A DNA stretch of 64,000 bases, taken from assembly GCF_022581195.2 (NCBI RefSeq), contig NC_061471.1:2852001-2916000 (forward strand), in the 5' to 3' direction. Positions within the stretch are counted from its first letter, which is position 1. Each line of letters begins with the position of its first letter. The DNA comes from Helicoverpa zea (Eukaryota > Arthropoda > Insecta > Lepidoptera > Noctuidae). The position numbers and the translations under genes are program-made. Below are positions 34,976-47,478 of the stretch, in pieces. Below the pieces are notes generated by a model. It was not told where the DNA came from and made no database searches. It saw only the letters and a list, made by a program, of their open reading frames with translations.

Positions 34976-35100
34976 GATATTAATATTCTTAATTCGAAAG
35001 TAACTGTCTGAATTTCATGTCTGCAACACTACTAAACCGATAAAAATTTTGGAATGCAGATAGTCTACAGCCTGAGAATGAACATAGGCTAGTTTAAAAA
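34976..35100 (+). mobile_element. Helitron-family fragment
   Basis: TTCGAAAGTAACTGTCTGAATTTC, ACTAAACCGAT and GAATGAACATAGGCTAG follow the order of the Helitron-type repeat found inverted at 880-1051. The termini are not clear. It directly abuts the 200-bp tandem array. Confidence 0.5.
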
Positions 35101-37585
35101 TCTACATAAGTGTTTTCTTTGCTTAGTTAAATAAAGCTGGTTTAATGCACAATAAAGGTCTACTTGAGTGTATTATTAAGTCCTATGATCTATGTTAGCA
35201 AGTTAATTTTATGGAGTAGGCACGTTTCAGGCCAACAAATAGAGTGTAGTGCCATTAGTAGAACGAAAAGAATACACGTTTCACAATCACCGTGAGCTTA
35301 TATGATTGCTTTACTGTCCTTTATAAAATTCAAGGCCACATCTATCGATCGCATAGATACAATATTTCACAATCAGCAGATGTGTATCGAGCCCTATTCC
35401 CACGTGCGTGCATAGCCTGAGGGGAGTATTCCTTAATTTCGATAATCCCTGTGCGTGTCCGCCGATGACCACGCGCTTCGGTAAAAATATTAAATGTTTA
35501 GTTTAATCCTATAAATGTATTAACTGGACTTGGTAAGTATAGAAGGCCTTATATTGAGTTTTTGGAATCATATGAGTAACAATTTCGAAGATATCCTTTA
35601 CGGTGTTTTCCACTCAATGATTCATCCATCACTCGTGGAGCGCTTTTTCTTTTTAATTTCTACACATGAAGATTTGTTTAAAGCTGTAACGAACAGTTTC
35701 TACTATATTGAAAAAAGTGCTCACACAGAGTAAGTAAGAGAACCGCTTATAAAATAATCGGTATTATTAAAAAATAAAGCAGTGTATCAACCCTAGCAGT
35801 GAGGTATGGGTCGCGGGGAGACGCGGCCGCCTTGACAGCGCTGCGCCGTTAATTCCTGAGCGCTGCCGCGGCCGATTGACAACGCGCTCGGAATTTATCG
35901 ACGCGCACACTCGCCGCCGATGGCCCCTAGTGCTGGAGGAGTATCGATAAAATGGGTAATAGAATATTTAAATGAAAAGTCGTTCTAAATGGACGTTAGT
36001 TTCAACCTATAGTACGCTGCAGACAAAGATGACATTGTACTGCGGACCTATCTCAAGATGCGCTGATGGAAGCATGTTTTCAAAATTGTATTATATAACA
36101 TGATCATAAAAAATTTTTTACTGAATGATATATTCATTACTTCCAAGATATTATGAAAACTTTACAAACTTTGGTAGAACTTTATTTGCCAAATAAGTTT
36201 CCTACAGTAGTTGGATATACATGAGACAACTGGTCACTTTAACATTTAATCTCCCAACAATTTTGCTTACACACACTATCGACAACTACCAACTACTCCC
36301 ATCCCTAACCGCGTCTCTGCGATCAGGTCCCCAGTACATACCGCTTATATACCTGCCAGTAAATAAGGGCACGCCTTTTAGGTCCAACCGCGTCTGCCAA
36401 GCTCCCGTCTGACATGCTATGCTCTGAACTACGCACAAGACTTGGCGAGTATCATCTAATTTTGTACTTCACTGAGTAGAGAAGGCAGTCTGAACTTTAC
36501 ATTGAAGTAATATGTTTCTATTATACCTCTAGTTTTAATATAATAGTTAGATTTTGACTATGTAAAAGTCCTAGAAACGTGAGCCAGTGAGCCTAGGTTA
36601 TATTGATAGTAAAATTTTTAACATTTGTTAAGATAAGCTACAAAACATAAGAAGTACAAAAACGTTATCCAAAAAATAAATGACTTCCATATTACCAAAA
36701 ACTTTCACATAAGTCTGTACTAAAACTGCGGTAAAGACCGCATCAAAATCGTTTCAGAAAAACGTGAAATAATCGGGCACAAACACACATACATACAGGT
36801 TAAAATGACTTGACAACCTAATTTTGTTTTGAAGTCGGTAAAAAATATTTTGTAACCAAAGAAACATACTATCACCAATATTGTTCCAATTCTGCCCATT
36901 CTCCTCCAATTTCCAGAAACCAAAACCTAATCCTAAAATTGTCCAAAGAAAGTTCACGGGTAACATAATTATAGTTGTCTCTGAAAGATTCGAAGCCTAA
37001 TCTCAGTGAGCCAGTGTTTCGCCTCTGTGGTCAACTTTCGGCGCAAGAGTTCGCGTGACACAAACTAATTAGCTAAGGGCCACATATCATGCGTTCTTAG
37101 TGTGGCGAGGAGGTTTTATTGAGCGCGGGAAGAAAAGGACTGGTAACTTTTTATACGGAGGATTTTTGAATTATTCTGGGAAAGAACTGAAGTTTGTCGT
37201 CTTTGTGGCTGATTATTGCAAAAATGTAAATAAGTACATTGCATTTCTGACAACTGTACTAAGTTGCCAATTGAGTTAAAATCAGTAGATGGAATTCCTT
37301 ATAAAATGATTAACCATTGAATGACATTTGAAAGTTTTCACTGAAAATGGATATCAACATTTCTATAAATTCCCAGAAATCTGGTATAAATAGAAAGTAT
37401 ATTTCTATTTAAAGGCATAACTTCATTGAATCTATACGTATTTGCAAAATAAGTTATATTAATATCAATTTTCGCTTCAAGGAATATGCACTCCAATGAT
37501 GATATTGATTTCATTTTCAAAATGGACGAATTTTATTAGTAGAATTCCCTTCAACTATAACTACATAGTATAAAACTAAAGGTTA
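35101..37585. other. Gene-free stretch
   Basis: A CpG-rich island at 35810-35935 ends in a TATCGATA octamer (35942-35949). A repeat tail (TTTTGAAGTCGGTAAAAAATA) is near 36827-36848. A 67-codon open frame at 35530-35733 matches nothing I know. No gene is called. Confidence 0.45.
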
Positions 37586-38053
37586 TGGCACATTATAGCG
37601 GCACCGCAACAGCACGGCTCCACACCAGCATTTAAGTTGTCATTCAATTTAGAGCATTAAATCGTGTATATTATAATATATTTCGTAATGCCAATATGAA
37701 AAAGCCAACGGCGAGCAGTCAGCGTGCTTGCCACTTCCACACAACTCGACTCGCCGCCCGCGTGCTGCAAGCGAGCGGTCCTCATGCGTACAGCGCGCCG
37801 ACGGCGTGCTAATTGCGCGCCGACTCCGAGTCGGCAGCGAAACAACGTCATTACGTCGTGTTCAATCATAATCGTCTTAAAATAATATTGAGTTTGCGGT
37901 GACAGCAAGCTTACACCTCGCGGCCGGCGCGCGGCCGGCGCGCCCACGGCGAGCGGACAGCGCGTGGTTGGCCCGCTGGCAGCTACCCGTAGTTTTAATT
38001 CGAGGCGACGCCGTGCTGCAGCCGTGCTGTTGCGGTGCTGCTATAATGTGCCA
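37586..38053. mobile_element. 468-bp MITE with 33-bp terminal repeats
   Basis: The left end is TGGCACATTATAGCGGCACC and the right end is its inverse with one mismatch, continuing to AACAGCACGGCT. The interior is CpG-rich. No certain target duplication was found. A Helitron 3' portion follows within a few bases. Confidence 0.82.
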
Positions 38054-38059
38054 CAAGCT

Positions 38060-38243
38060 TAAGTCGCTATTTCTGTCCCTATGTCCCTTTGTACGCTTAA
38101 ATCTTCAAAACTACGTAACCGATTTTCATGCGGTTTTTTACCGTTGGTAGACTGATTAAAGAGGAAGGTTTAAATGTATAATAACATACATTAAATAGTG
38201 CGGAAATACTGCTATCCCGTGCGAAGCCGGAGCGGGTCGCTAG
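38060..38243 (+). mobile_element. Non-autonomous Helitron, third family (5' end unclear)
   Basis: It ends GAAGCCGGAGCGGGTCGCTAG before a T, with the preceding ACATTAAATAGTGCGGAAATA typical of this family. Its 5' part (CTTAAATCTTCAAAACTACG) is present, but the TC terminus is not obvious. Confidence 0.65.
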
Positions 38244-39414
38244 TTAACTATAATATCAGAATTAAACAATATAATGAAGTCCATTATCAGCATTTAGGTC
38301 AACAACCCAATGGTGTTCAGATAACCTAGACCCTTAGAAAAGACACATGCTACTATTTACCCGGCTGCGGGAAGTAGTTTTCCTGGAACGTGGATGAAAG
38401 AAAAAGAAGAGATTTTCTTCTGGAAGAGATTTCTCATGAAATAAGCTGCGCCTTTGTCAAATTTTTCTTCTTGTGTGTAACTGTATGCATAAACTATTTA
38501 ATAAATAAAAAAATGAAATCGCGCGGAACAGCTAATTTTAAAATAAAAGATATATCCCTATCCTTGCATTTCGATTGCATCCTTACAAGTACATCTCGAA
38601 GCAGTTAGTGACCATGTACCGCTAAACATATTGAGATGTCTTGCATGTAACGGCATGTACTAAAGAAAATGGACTAGGTACAAATGTTAACAACTACCAT
38701 GAAACTATATGTGAGTATTACTGTTAGAGTCCCGTGCACATGTTTGAGACAAAATATAAGGCGGACTGACATGGTTACAAGAGATTTCAAGAATATAATT
38801 GTCTCTTAATTGCTTGATGATGTTTATATTAAAATGCTGAAGAGTTTCTTTGCTTGAACACTTTAATCCCATGAACTACTTGATCAATTCGAAAAAATCT
38901 TTCATTGTTATATAGCCTTCATTAACTGAAGAAGGCTTTGGGTAATTTTGTTATCCGGATGCGCGGAGTAACTCCCATGCGGGATGTGGGTAAAACCGTT
39001 GACCCAAAAAGTGGTGTTTTCACGGCTTAAGTAATTAAATCAACGAAATAATGCCTCTGTTTATATTACAAGCATACAGATATAGCAATAATGTTCTTGT
39101 TCTAGCTTTAGTCCTTTGTTCTAAACGCTTCTTTGTATTCTTAAAACAAAGTCACAGCCACATCTTCGAGTAATCCGCACACAATGTCCATATTCGCGTC
39201 TCTCATCACGCGAGGCCACTAAGCCTGCGGGCAGGAGGGTCGAAAGCACGGAGTAAGGAATAAGCGGAGATGCCATAAGGCAGGTAGGTCATCCACCTCC
39301 TAATAGGTCAAACACGATGGGCGTAACCAAAATGATTAGTTATGAGTGAACTAAAGGCTGCCGAATATTTGAGACATCTATCACCGATTTTTATTATTAC
39401 AAAAATGAGGGGAT

Positions 39415-39550
39415 TCCAAAAAGGCGTGTAAAGGTGCAGACATTAATGTTCCTAGTCCCTGAACACCCGCTCTTTGGCGCGCTACGTACTTAGATTTTCC
39501 GTTATGACATCTCCGCTAGTCATTTTGTTCTCCATGGTCACGAGGAACAA
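39415..39550 (+). repeat. Dispersed repeat, second copy
   Basis: GGCGTGTAAAGG, CACCCGCTCTTTGGCGCGC and TTATGACATCTCCGCTAGTC are shared, in order, with 51400-51550 (plus) and 19500-19640 (minus). It carries no coding and no clear termini. Confidence 0.65.
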
Positions 39551-39562
39551 CGCATCATCGGT

Positions 39563-39578
39563 CCGCCAGAGGGCGCCA
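39563..39578 (+). promoter_or_regulatory. CTCF-like motif
   Basis: CCGCCAGAGGGCGCCA fits the CTCF core consensus (CCASYAGRKGGCRC type) at most positions. A second weaker AGATGGCGCT lies at 4324. Insects have CTCF, so an insulator site is possible. It may only be part of the neighbouring repeat. Confidence 0.3.
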
Positions 39579-40884
39579 CCCTAGCAAGGGTTCCTTATAT
39601 GAATAACGGCTTTCAATAATATTAAGGAACTCTGCTATAGTGTGATGTTTTGTATTGTAATACTGAGATATTGTTTTGCAGAAATGGGATTTATAAACTT
39701 TTTTTAAATATGTCAAAGGTCTTCTGTATCAATTGGGTAAGTAAATTACAATGTCGAATGCTACTAAATTGTATATATATACAATATTATACATGCTGTG
39801 CTTGCATGCACAGCGTATACTGAGCTGAGTCTCCTGCTACATATCATTTTCTCCTTCTGTTTTTTGTCCTTTATATGCAAAGTGTATGTTTAGCAAATAA
39901 ATGGTTTAAATGGTTTAAATGCTTCTTAACCACGCAATTCATTTAGTTAGTAGTTATTCAGGTATAACGTTAGTATCGATTTAATAAACAAACAAAAAAT
40001 TATCACTAGTCACATAACCTACGTATGCACTTACTCAAAGTACCTAAGATTAAACAAAAAGCGTTGAATGGAAATTCAGCTACGACCGAAGAACTACATG
40101 ATGGAATATCACCAAATTACATACATACAAGTATAAGGGTCTCAATATCCAAATCCCGCATTACAATAACGTTTAGTAGTGTCACAGAGCCTGAACGCAG
40201 GCCATCCAGCGGTCATCCCTTGTCACTGTCCAACTGACACACAGTTGTGTTAGTGTGCGTGATGTCACACATACATAGGACTAGGTCTTCACCTAGGACT
40301 CACCTAAGTGGGTGTGGTATTGGAATGGATGCCTTATGGCTTTGTTGATTAGGTTCAAATTGCGTTATAGTGTTGTTTGAGAAAAGTTTCAAGGAATTTT
40401 TTGGTGAGTAAAAATTGTGGTTTGTAAACTCTTTGGTAACTTCACGTTGATAAACCTAAATGTCGTAATTAATGCAAGATTATATAGAAAATTTAAGTAT
40501 AATATAAAAGAATGTATGTATTTTGAAATGTACAGACGAGAACTACATAACCTTTCTTTTGGCGCAATCACTGAAAAAGTTGAGCAACAAGCCTCTTTGC
40601 CAGACTTCAAAAAAAGAAGGTTCTCAATTTGCCAAACATTTTTTTTTTCTAATTTGTGATGCCCAACTTCGTCCAAATATGTAAGGGAGCGTTGAAGGGG
40701 AAATCGCTTTGATAACTTACCCCTAAGCAAAATATCGTGCTGGGTACCCCACAAATGGTAATGTTTTTTTGGACAACATAATTATGTGGAAAAAATAGAC
40801 TGAAAATACTTTACCAAATTATATACATATAAAAAAGTAAAGTCACAACAAAATACACGTCCGAATGGTTGCAAGTTGATCAAA

Positions 40885-41000
40885 TAATGATTCATCGCGT
40901 AGCCGACAGCCGTAGCGGATCCTTTGTGTGCTACGAAAGCGTAGTCGGCGTAGCAATGACATCATCGAACGTAGCCCAATAGCCATGTTGCTACAGCAAC
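40885..41000. repeat. CGTAGC/GCTACG-rich repeat fragment
   Basis: CGTAGCC, CCGTAGCGG, GCTACGAAAGCGTAGTC and GGCGTAGCAATG occur in close succession in both orientations. This is a common lepidopteran interspersed repeat. The limits are approximate. Confidence 0.5.
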
Positions 41001-41154
41001 TTTGTATGTGTATTGTGCTTTCCGACGTGAAAAAAAACATTTCGGTCGCACAGTTTATTTAACAGATTTAATGAAAAAGCTTTAAAAGGACAATACATAT
41101 ACCTAACATTTTATAAAATTACTTTCCACGAATAAAACAATTCCATATTTCAGG

Positions 41155-41790
41155 ACTCACTTTCATCATTTGCCTAGTATTTCTCAGTCCATCATAAGTT
41201 ACTGCATCACGGCATGGGGGGGCGCCTGCAAAACTTACATGATAAGCCTCGAGAGAGCTCAACGATCTCTGTTAAAAGTAATGACCTTCAAGCCATGTCG
41301 GTTCCCTACAAAAACACTGTACGAAGATTGTCATGTACTTACAGTAAGACAACTATACCTTCTCAATCTCATATTGGCACAGCATATAATCACACCGATC
41401 AAACAAGGAATCCAACATAAAAGAACTGTCGGCAATGTATGTAGCACGATCAAATGCAAGACCGCCTCGGCTCGTCGGCAGCGGCTATTCCTATCCACAT
41501 ATGTGTACAACAAAACTAACAAAATTCTAAACTTCAACCCACAAACTAAAAATAAAACTAAAAAGATACTTAAATCATGGCTTCAAACACTTGATTACGA
41601 ACAGACGGAAAACCTAATGAAAGAACAGTACTCATGACGACAATAACACTCACACACACACATACACACACACATACACACAAAGAGCACAACCCATTCA
41701 TATTTACATTCAGACTCTCATCACACCACTCAGCAAAAGAGCAAGCATATTCATTTTTTTTTAATGTATTTACTTTACTTATTTTGTCCT
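41155..41790 (+). mobile_element. 5'-truncated LINE (non-LTR retrotransposon)
   Basis: It contains the extreme C-terminus of a reverse-transcriptase ORF (41170-41637), then a 3' UTR with an (AC)n run at 41649-41682. A T-rich end follows near 41780. It is followed immediately by a SINE. The left breakpoint is approximate. Confidence 0.7.
41170..41637 (+). pseudogene. LINE reverse transcriptase, C-terminal fragment
   Basis: About 150 codons end in a stop at 41635. QSIISYCITAWGGACKTYM followed by LERAQRSLLKVM, KTLYEDCHVLTVRQLYL and a basic C-terminus is the 'thumb' and tail region of CR1/Jockey-type LINE polymerases. There the Y.I..WG motif precedes LQ+RA.R.. and the LY....V+.+.. block. The catalytic YADD region is absent, so the fragment cannot be active. 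The exact clade is not determined. Confidence 0.8.
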
Positions 41791-41791
41791 T

Positions 41792-42173
41792 GAAGTCGTG
41801 GTGGCCTAGTGGGCAAAGAACCAACCTCTCGAGTATGAGGGCGCGGTTTCGATTCCAGGTCAGACAAGTACCAATGCAACTTTTCTAAGTTTGTATGTAC
41901 TTTCTAAGTATATCTTAGACACCAATGACTGTGTTTCGGATGGCACGTTAAACTGTAGGTCCCGGCTGTCATTGAACATCCTTGGCAGTCGTTACGGGTA
42001 GTCAGAAGCCAGTAAGTCTGACACCAGTCTAACCAAGGGGTATCGGGTTGCCCGGGTAACTGGGTTGAGGAGGTCAGATAGGCAGTCGCTTCTTGTAAAG
42101 CACTGGTACTCAGCTGAATCCGGTTACACTGGAAGCCGACCCCAACATAGTTGGGAAAAGGCTCGGAGGATGA
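41792..42173 (+). mobile_element. tRNA-derived SINE, long-tail form
   Basis: Box A is TGGCCTAGTGGG (41802-41813) and box B GGTTTCGATTCC (41845-41856, one extra T). The body with CTAAGTTTGTATGTACTTTC follows, then CGGATGGCACGTTAAACTGT, TAACTGGGTTGAGGAGG and the tail CCCCAACATAGTTGGGAAAAG. TGTCCTT at 41785-41791 and 42174-42180 is a likely target duplication. It shares its first about 140 bp with the SINE at 23650-23962. Confidence 0.88.
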
Positions 42174-42747
42174 TGTCCTTAGATTTTATTGCATATAAAG
42201 TGTTGTTCTAAAAAACGGGTGAAGACACTGGCTCCTGTAACACAGGTCTCACCTAGCACAGGAGCCAGGGCTTCCTTTGTAATTGTATTTTATTTTTTAT
42301 ATGATGATGATGTATATCATTACACAATTACATATGATGACACAATTACTGGTGGGTAATATTAAAGCCGCTCGCTACTATAGTCTAGTCTCTTGCCTAA
42401 CAACTACAAACTAAAAATCCAGACCCAAAAAACAAATAAAAAATCCTTCCTCATGATACATCACTTCAACACTTCACATTTATAAGCACGTACCAAGAAA
42501 CTGCGTTAATCGGACCGTATACACGATGCGTGGGAGTGACGGAACGCGCCCACGATAGCCCACACTTACCTATGACCTTTACCTCGTAGTTAAGAGACAG
42601 AACTATTTGAAAACACCCACGGGGGATACCTGTCATGAAGATCGGGTGCCAAAATATGCGTGTTTTTGGGTATGGGTAAAAGTGATGAATTTATGTAGTG
42701 GTTGCATTAAATGTCAATATGGAAATTTCTGAATAGCACATCGGTCC

Positions 42748-42924
42748 TTTTTAGGGTTCCGTATGCAAAGAGAAAAACGGGACTAGTCACTAGGCTGTAT
42801 CTTATGAGCCGTGATAGTTAGACAATTGAAATGTTTACAGATGTTGCTTGTCCAAACAAACCAAACGTGATTTTTACGGAACTCTTCGTGCTTGAGTCCG
42901 ACTCGCATTCGCCATTTTTTTTTC
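42748..42924 (+). repeat. Dispersed repeat ('GGGTTCCGTA' family)
   Basis: TTTTTAGGGTTCCGTATGCAAAG, AGGCTGTATCTTATGAGCCG and AACGTGATTTTTACGG, ending GAGTCCGACTCGCATTCGCC, follow the order of a very common insect interspersed repeat. This copy is internally deleted and holds no open frame. Confidence 0.7.
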
Positions 42925-45900
42925 ATGCAAAACTTTGCATCAATTGTGATATGCTTGATTTCATTTTCCATTCGAGAGCGGCTACTTTCAACACCCCTGC
43001 TCTGTTTTTGCAAACCAGGTAAATCTTGCCTTCTAAAGACAGCTACGTAATTAAACCAGAATCATTTCAAAGGGTCAATTTCTCTAACTTCACTTAAAAT
43101 ACTTTCCATCATGCATATTCTAATCAGTACAAATCTTCACTCACCTATTGACTGCACCTTTGACCTACATCATAACGGCACCGTAATGAGTGATACCGCG
43201 ACTAATCACTTCATTAGCATTCAGATTGAGCTGCGAACAGGTAGCTATCTCCTGTAGCCGCGGTGTGTTCTGAGGTCACACCACGTGTACTAGCTGTTGT
43301 GGCCATGTTGGAACGTGTAGGTGTTAACTTGTGTTTGCTAAGGTATTGGGCTGGGGTTGGTATAGTTTTGTCAATGTATGTGTCTGTGAGGAGATTGTTT
43401 ACTGTTCTTTATCTTCTTCGACACTAAGAATGATCTCATTGTGGAGCCTTATCGTTCGTGGTTCAGTGTTGAGAGAGGTCTATATATGACCATCTCATTA
43501 AAGACAAGTCATAGTAACAGAGCATCTTCACTTTGAGGTCTGCTCACTCGCCCAACTACAAACTGCCGACCTCCACAAAACTCATCTCCTATATAATAGG
43601 TATATGTTGTAACAAAAACATGGACAACTAAATTTACTTCAACAACGTACTTAATAACAATAAAATTGCTGTTTAACGCTTTTTTAATACGACCCCTGTT
43701 AAAAGGCCCTTTCGACAAATTAATCTCTAAATCTCACGGAAACGATAAATCAAATTAAACGCGGCGTAATAAAAATGTTCACGAAAACGGCAATTAATTT
43801 AATGAATTCAACGCGCGTCGGAGCGCAGACAGCCCAGACGGCAGACGAGCCCAGTCGCACTTCCAGACAGACCTACTTACATACATATTTCCTACCCTCG
43901 CAACTTTGACCCACTTCGCCACACAACCAACTGAACAACTTTTATTGTAGAGCCACACCGCCGAACTTACCAATCTCATTTGTCATTACGAATAATACCT
44001 GCATTTTGTAATACGGACTTTACTCGGATTAAGCATCCCTCGAAATCCTGTCGATGGTGATTCGATAATGAGGAAAACGCGACCCCCCGCCAATTTACAT
44101 TAACGATTCCCCGAAAAATCCAACACAAAACGACAGGGGAACATAAAGGCGTCGAACAATTCCTTTCATCTCACGGCGTCTTCCGCCGGCAGCATAAACA
44201 AGCTCCGAGAAAAACTCCCTGAATAATAATTAGGGTTGAAGATTAGGATGGTGGAGCGGATTCGGCCTCTTGCTATTAATTACGGTGCCCAAGGCGGACG
44301 AGCTATGTGCTCGGTATATAGGCTCGAATTTCCGGGCATATACCTAACGTGGCACGTATCTGGGCAGCGCGGCGTCTCGCGTGCCCCCCTCCGCCCCGCA
44401 CCACCGCCCCACCCCTCCCCGTCTAATTGACGGCGCGCCGGACGCCGCCGTCGCCCGCGGGGACTGCGCTCCGCCTTCCGGGCTCCGTGCTCAGCCTCCG
44501 ATTTACAACATCGGCCGATAATCTTTTCTTGATGACGCAGCCACATAGATATACATTCGAGCAACCAGACTGTGTTCTTTCTTTATCGCTTCCCCGAAGA
44601 AATCAGCATTCCATTTCCAAGACTCACGGATTTAACCTAGATTCGCCGCTGTTGCCATGGGTCACCTCTAATAGCGTCGAGAAGGAACACTGCGGTTCGC
44701 CGCACAGATATAACCTCGGTATGGCTGGACATCGGATTTTACGAGCCATCGGACCAAAGCGAACAGCACAGAGGATTACTTGAAGTATTCGTGAGCGTCT
44801 GCCGTAATGGCTAACGTTTTCAATAATCTTGATATGCACAATAACAATGGAATGGACTGTCCCCTATAGTGGTCCATCAAGATCATTGGAGCAGATACTA
44901 TTGAACGTCTCTACATCTACCTACCCTTACATAGCAACCAGTCTTAATCTCGCAGGATCGTGGTACCGAAAGTAACTGTCGTCAAAGGGCCCATCGTGGA
45001 GTTTATTAAGTCTCATCAGGCCGGAGCAAGGTGTCAACACGGCCGGCTGCTCCCGTTGGGATAATTAAAAACTCTCATCGCAGCCGGAAGACGTGGGAGG
45101 GTGTGGGGTGCGCGGGAGGGGTGGTAGCCACGGGGATCCGCGAACGCACTAATTAATAAGGGTCCGTCGATATTGATTTACGAGCTCGCCGGTGCCCGGT
45201 AATGACGCAACGTGCCCGGGGAGCACGTGGCTCTGTGTGCCCCCCGCGTAAACACTATGCGTCACCACGCGAGTAACGACTAATACTTTCAAAACTTTTG
45301 TTGTGTAATTGTGGGTAGCGAGAAACGTGTAAAGGGAACGTGTTGAAGAACTTTGTAATGACGCAGAAAATTTCGCAACGCTTCCATTTTCCTTAAAGGT
45401 CACAAGTTCGCAAAGACAGAAAAGCACCTAACATTTTAAATCCTTTGACAAAATCATACCAACTACTAAATATGTCAAAAGAAAGAAACTACATTAACAC
45501 TGCTATCAATACCATACATAAATCAAACAGGCACCCACGCTTTCAGTACAAACTAACGTCACGAACTTATCTGTAACATAAGTTCGTTCACACTTCCATC
45601 ACTCGATATCTTAAACAGCGCAGCAGGCATTAGCGAAAATTCACGATTCCCATTCGACGGGCACACGGCGCGCCGGGGGATTTGCATCGCTCCGGGAAGA
45701 AACGCAAAAAGAGCGAGAACCGACCCCCGCCACCCCACGTGGAAAAAACTCGCCCCCCGATATGTACCGCCCGAGTAAGCGCACGTTATTAGTAAAAGTA
45801 CAGAAGTTTCGACGTAACTGGGACTTGTAACCGGGGGTAAACTTGTACTTTTTGTATAGTGGGCAGATACATAGGGAATGGTTTATCCAATCCTGCTGAT

Positions 45901-47478
45901 TAATGTTTGAAAGTGTATTTCTCTGACCGTTGCTACGAGAAAAATATAACAAAGAACTGTCGCCTATACAACTCCCATTTCAATTTTAAGGAGATATGGT
46001 ATGCATATCTTAATTAGACACTGCAAACATATTTCTCTAATTGGTCCACAATATAATATCATTAATTGAATACTAAGCAATAAGTGAACTACTACTTATA
46101 GCTTTGGAATAGATTCATATCAAAACCTTAACCAAATGACACGTGCTCATTAGAATTGTTTCGGACACACAAATCCCCTCCCCAATAGCTTTTCCAGTCG
46201 ATTTACGACATCACTTTCACACTTACTGTTTCTCGCCATCTATTTATTATAGTGGCCACAAAACACCAGACTCCGGACTATAGCTGTTTCATTAAAAATT
46301 GACGCTGAGTCGGACCTCGGTGGAGATGGTGGTACGAGAGGTTTCAGCTCGTTCGCGTTGCTTGTATTTCCACTCGCATGTAGCTTTGGGATGTGAAAAT
46401 TAAACAGAATCGGTCATTAGATGTGTTTAGGTTTGTATTTCTTAGCTATGTATCTGCGTACTAAAATGTATTACTTGCGATTTATGACGAACAAAAATCC
46501 GAATCATTTAGTATTTCACAAGAATCCACTCATGGTGGGACACAACCCATGATGGTTCTACCCAGTCGAATTACAAGTACATACATTTATAGCAATAAAA
46601 TAAACTATTATTTACTTACTCAATCCTGAATTCTAGCTTTGGGCCAAAAATATAGAGTTCTTCCACGTGTACCTATTTACAAGTAGCTCTATTCTAATTG
46701 ACCAGATGTAGTTCACTCCTTTTTACTACGTCCAAGAAATATGCGAAAGCACTTAGTGTACCAAGAACGCAGCAAACATCGATGTATCGAGGGGATGATC
46801 GCAAGAACCGAATGACTTTATTCACGTCATGGATGACTTTATTTATGACCAGTTTATTATCATGAGTGTACTCGTTAGCTCAGTGCTCGTAAACAGCGGG
46901 GCTCAGCTCACCTGCTCACGCCTGTATTACGTATCGATGGAAATTGTGTTTTCTAATGGCATTTGATGAAAACCCTTATCTCTCTCATGATTGTACTTAT
47001 TAATCGAGACCGTTGATAAGTTTGAGGTTGTTCCTAATTAACAGAACAGATCTCTGGTTTCAATATTCTAAAAATGGATGCCAAGATATATGTAAAATTC
47101 ATGTCCATCAAAAACCTATCAAGAACCCATCAACAGCACTTCTAATCAAGCGAAAATTCGAGCTCTAAAAATACAACTGCAACTGCTAATTCTTAGCCCC
47201 CCATCCGCAAGGGGGTCAAAGCGATAGCGACTGTATCCATGACGTCACGGAGTACAGTCAGCACAATAAAGCGGGCGCATCGCCCGGACGAACTCGTAAA
47301 CGCGCGATCTCAAACGACCGCTGCTGAACAGGAGCTGGTGCGGCGATACCGACCGCGTGTGGGAGGTAGAGGGATGCAGAAGGTTCAATGTGAAATTCAT
47401 TTGTTAAAATTAGGCTTATTAAATAAGCGACAACACCAACCTTTCATCGATTCCTATTGTTATGGCTAGGGAAAAATA
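42925..47478. other. Gene desert with CpG-rich islands
   Basis: CpG-rich islands at about 43750-44180, 44250-44480, 44990-45260 and 45640-45800 alternate with AT-rich DNA. A TGACGTCA is at 47239-47246. Open frames over the islands (for example 44280-44564 on the minus strand, 44427-44783 on the plus) are compositional. No gene is called. Confidence 0.45.

Larger units (their letters stand above)
38244..40880. other. Gene-free stretch with dispersed repeats
   Basis: No gene is recognised. A dispersed repeat occupies 39415-39550 (see that entry). A perfect 16-bp palindrome TTGTATATATATACAA is at about 39767-39782, and a GCTGTGC/GCACAGC hairpin follows. Open frames show no domains. Confidence 0.4.

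Noticed and set aside
41802..41856. tRNA gene suggested by box A and box B
   Set aside because: The boxes belong to a SINE head. The cloverleaf is not intact, and SINE body and tail follow directly.
44280..44783. Overlapping open frames on both strands
   Set aside because: They lie in a CpG-rich island and show no domain, homology or splice signals.
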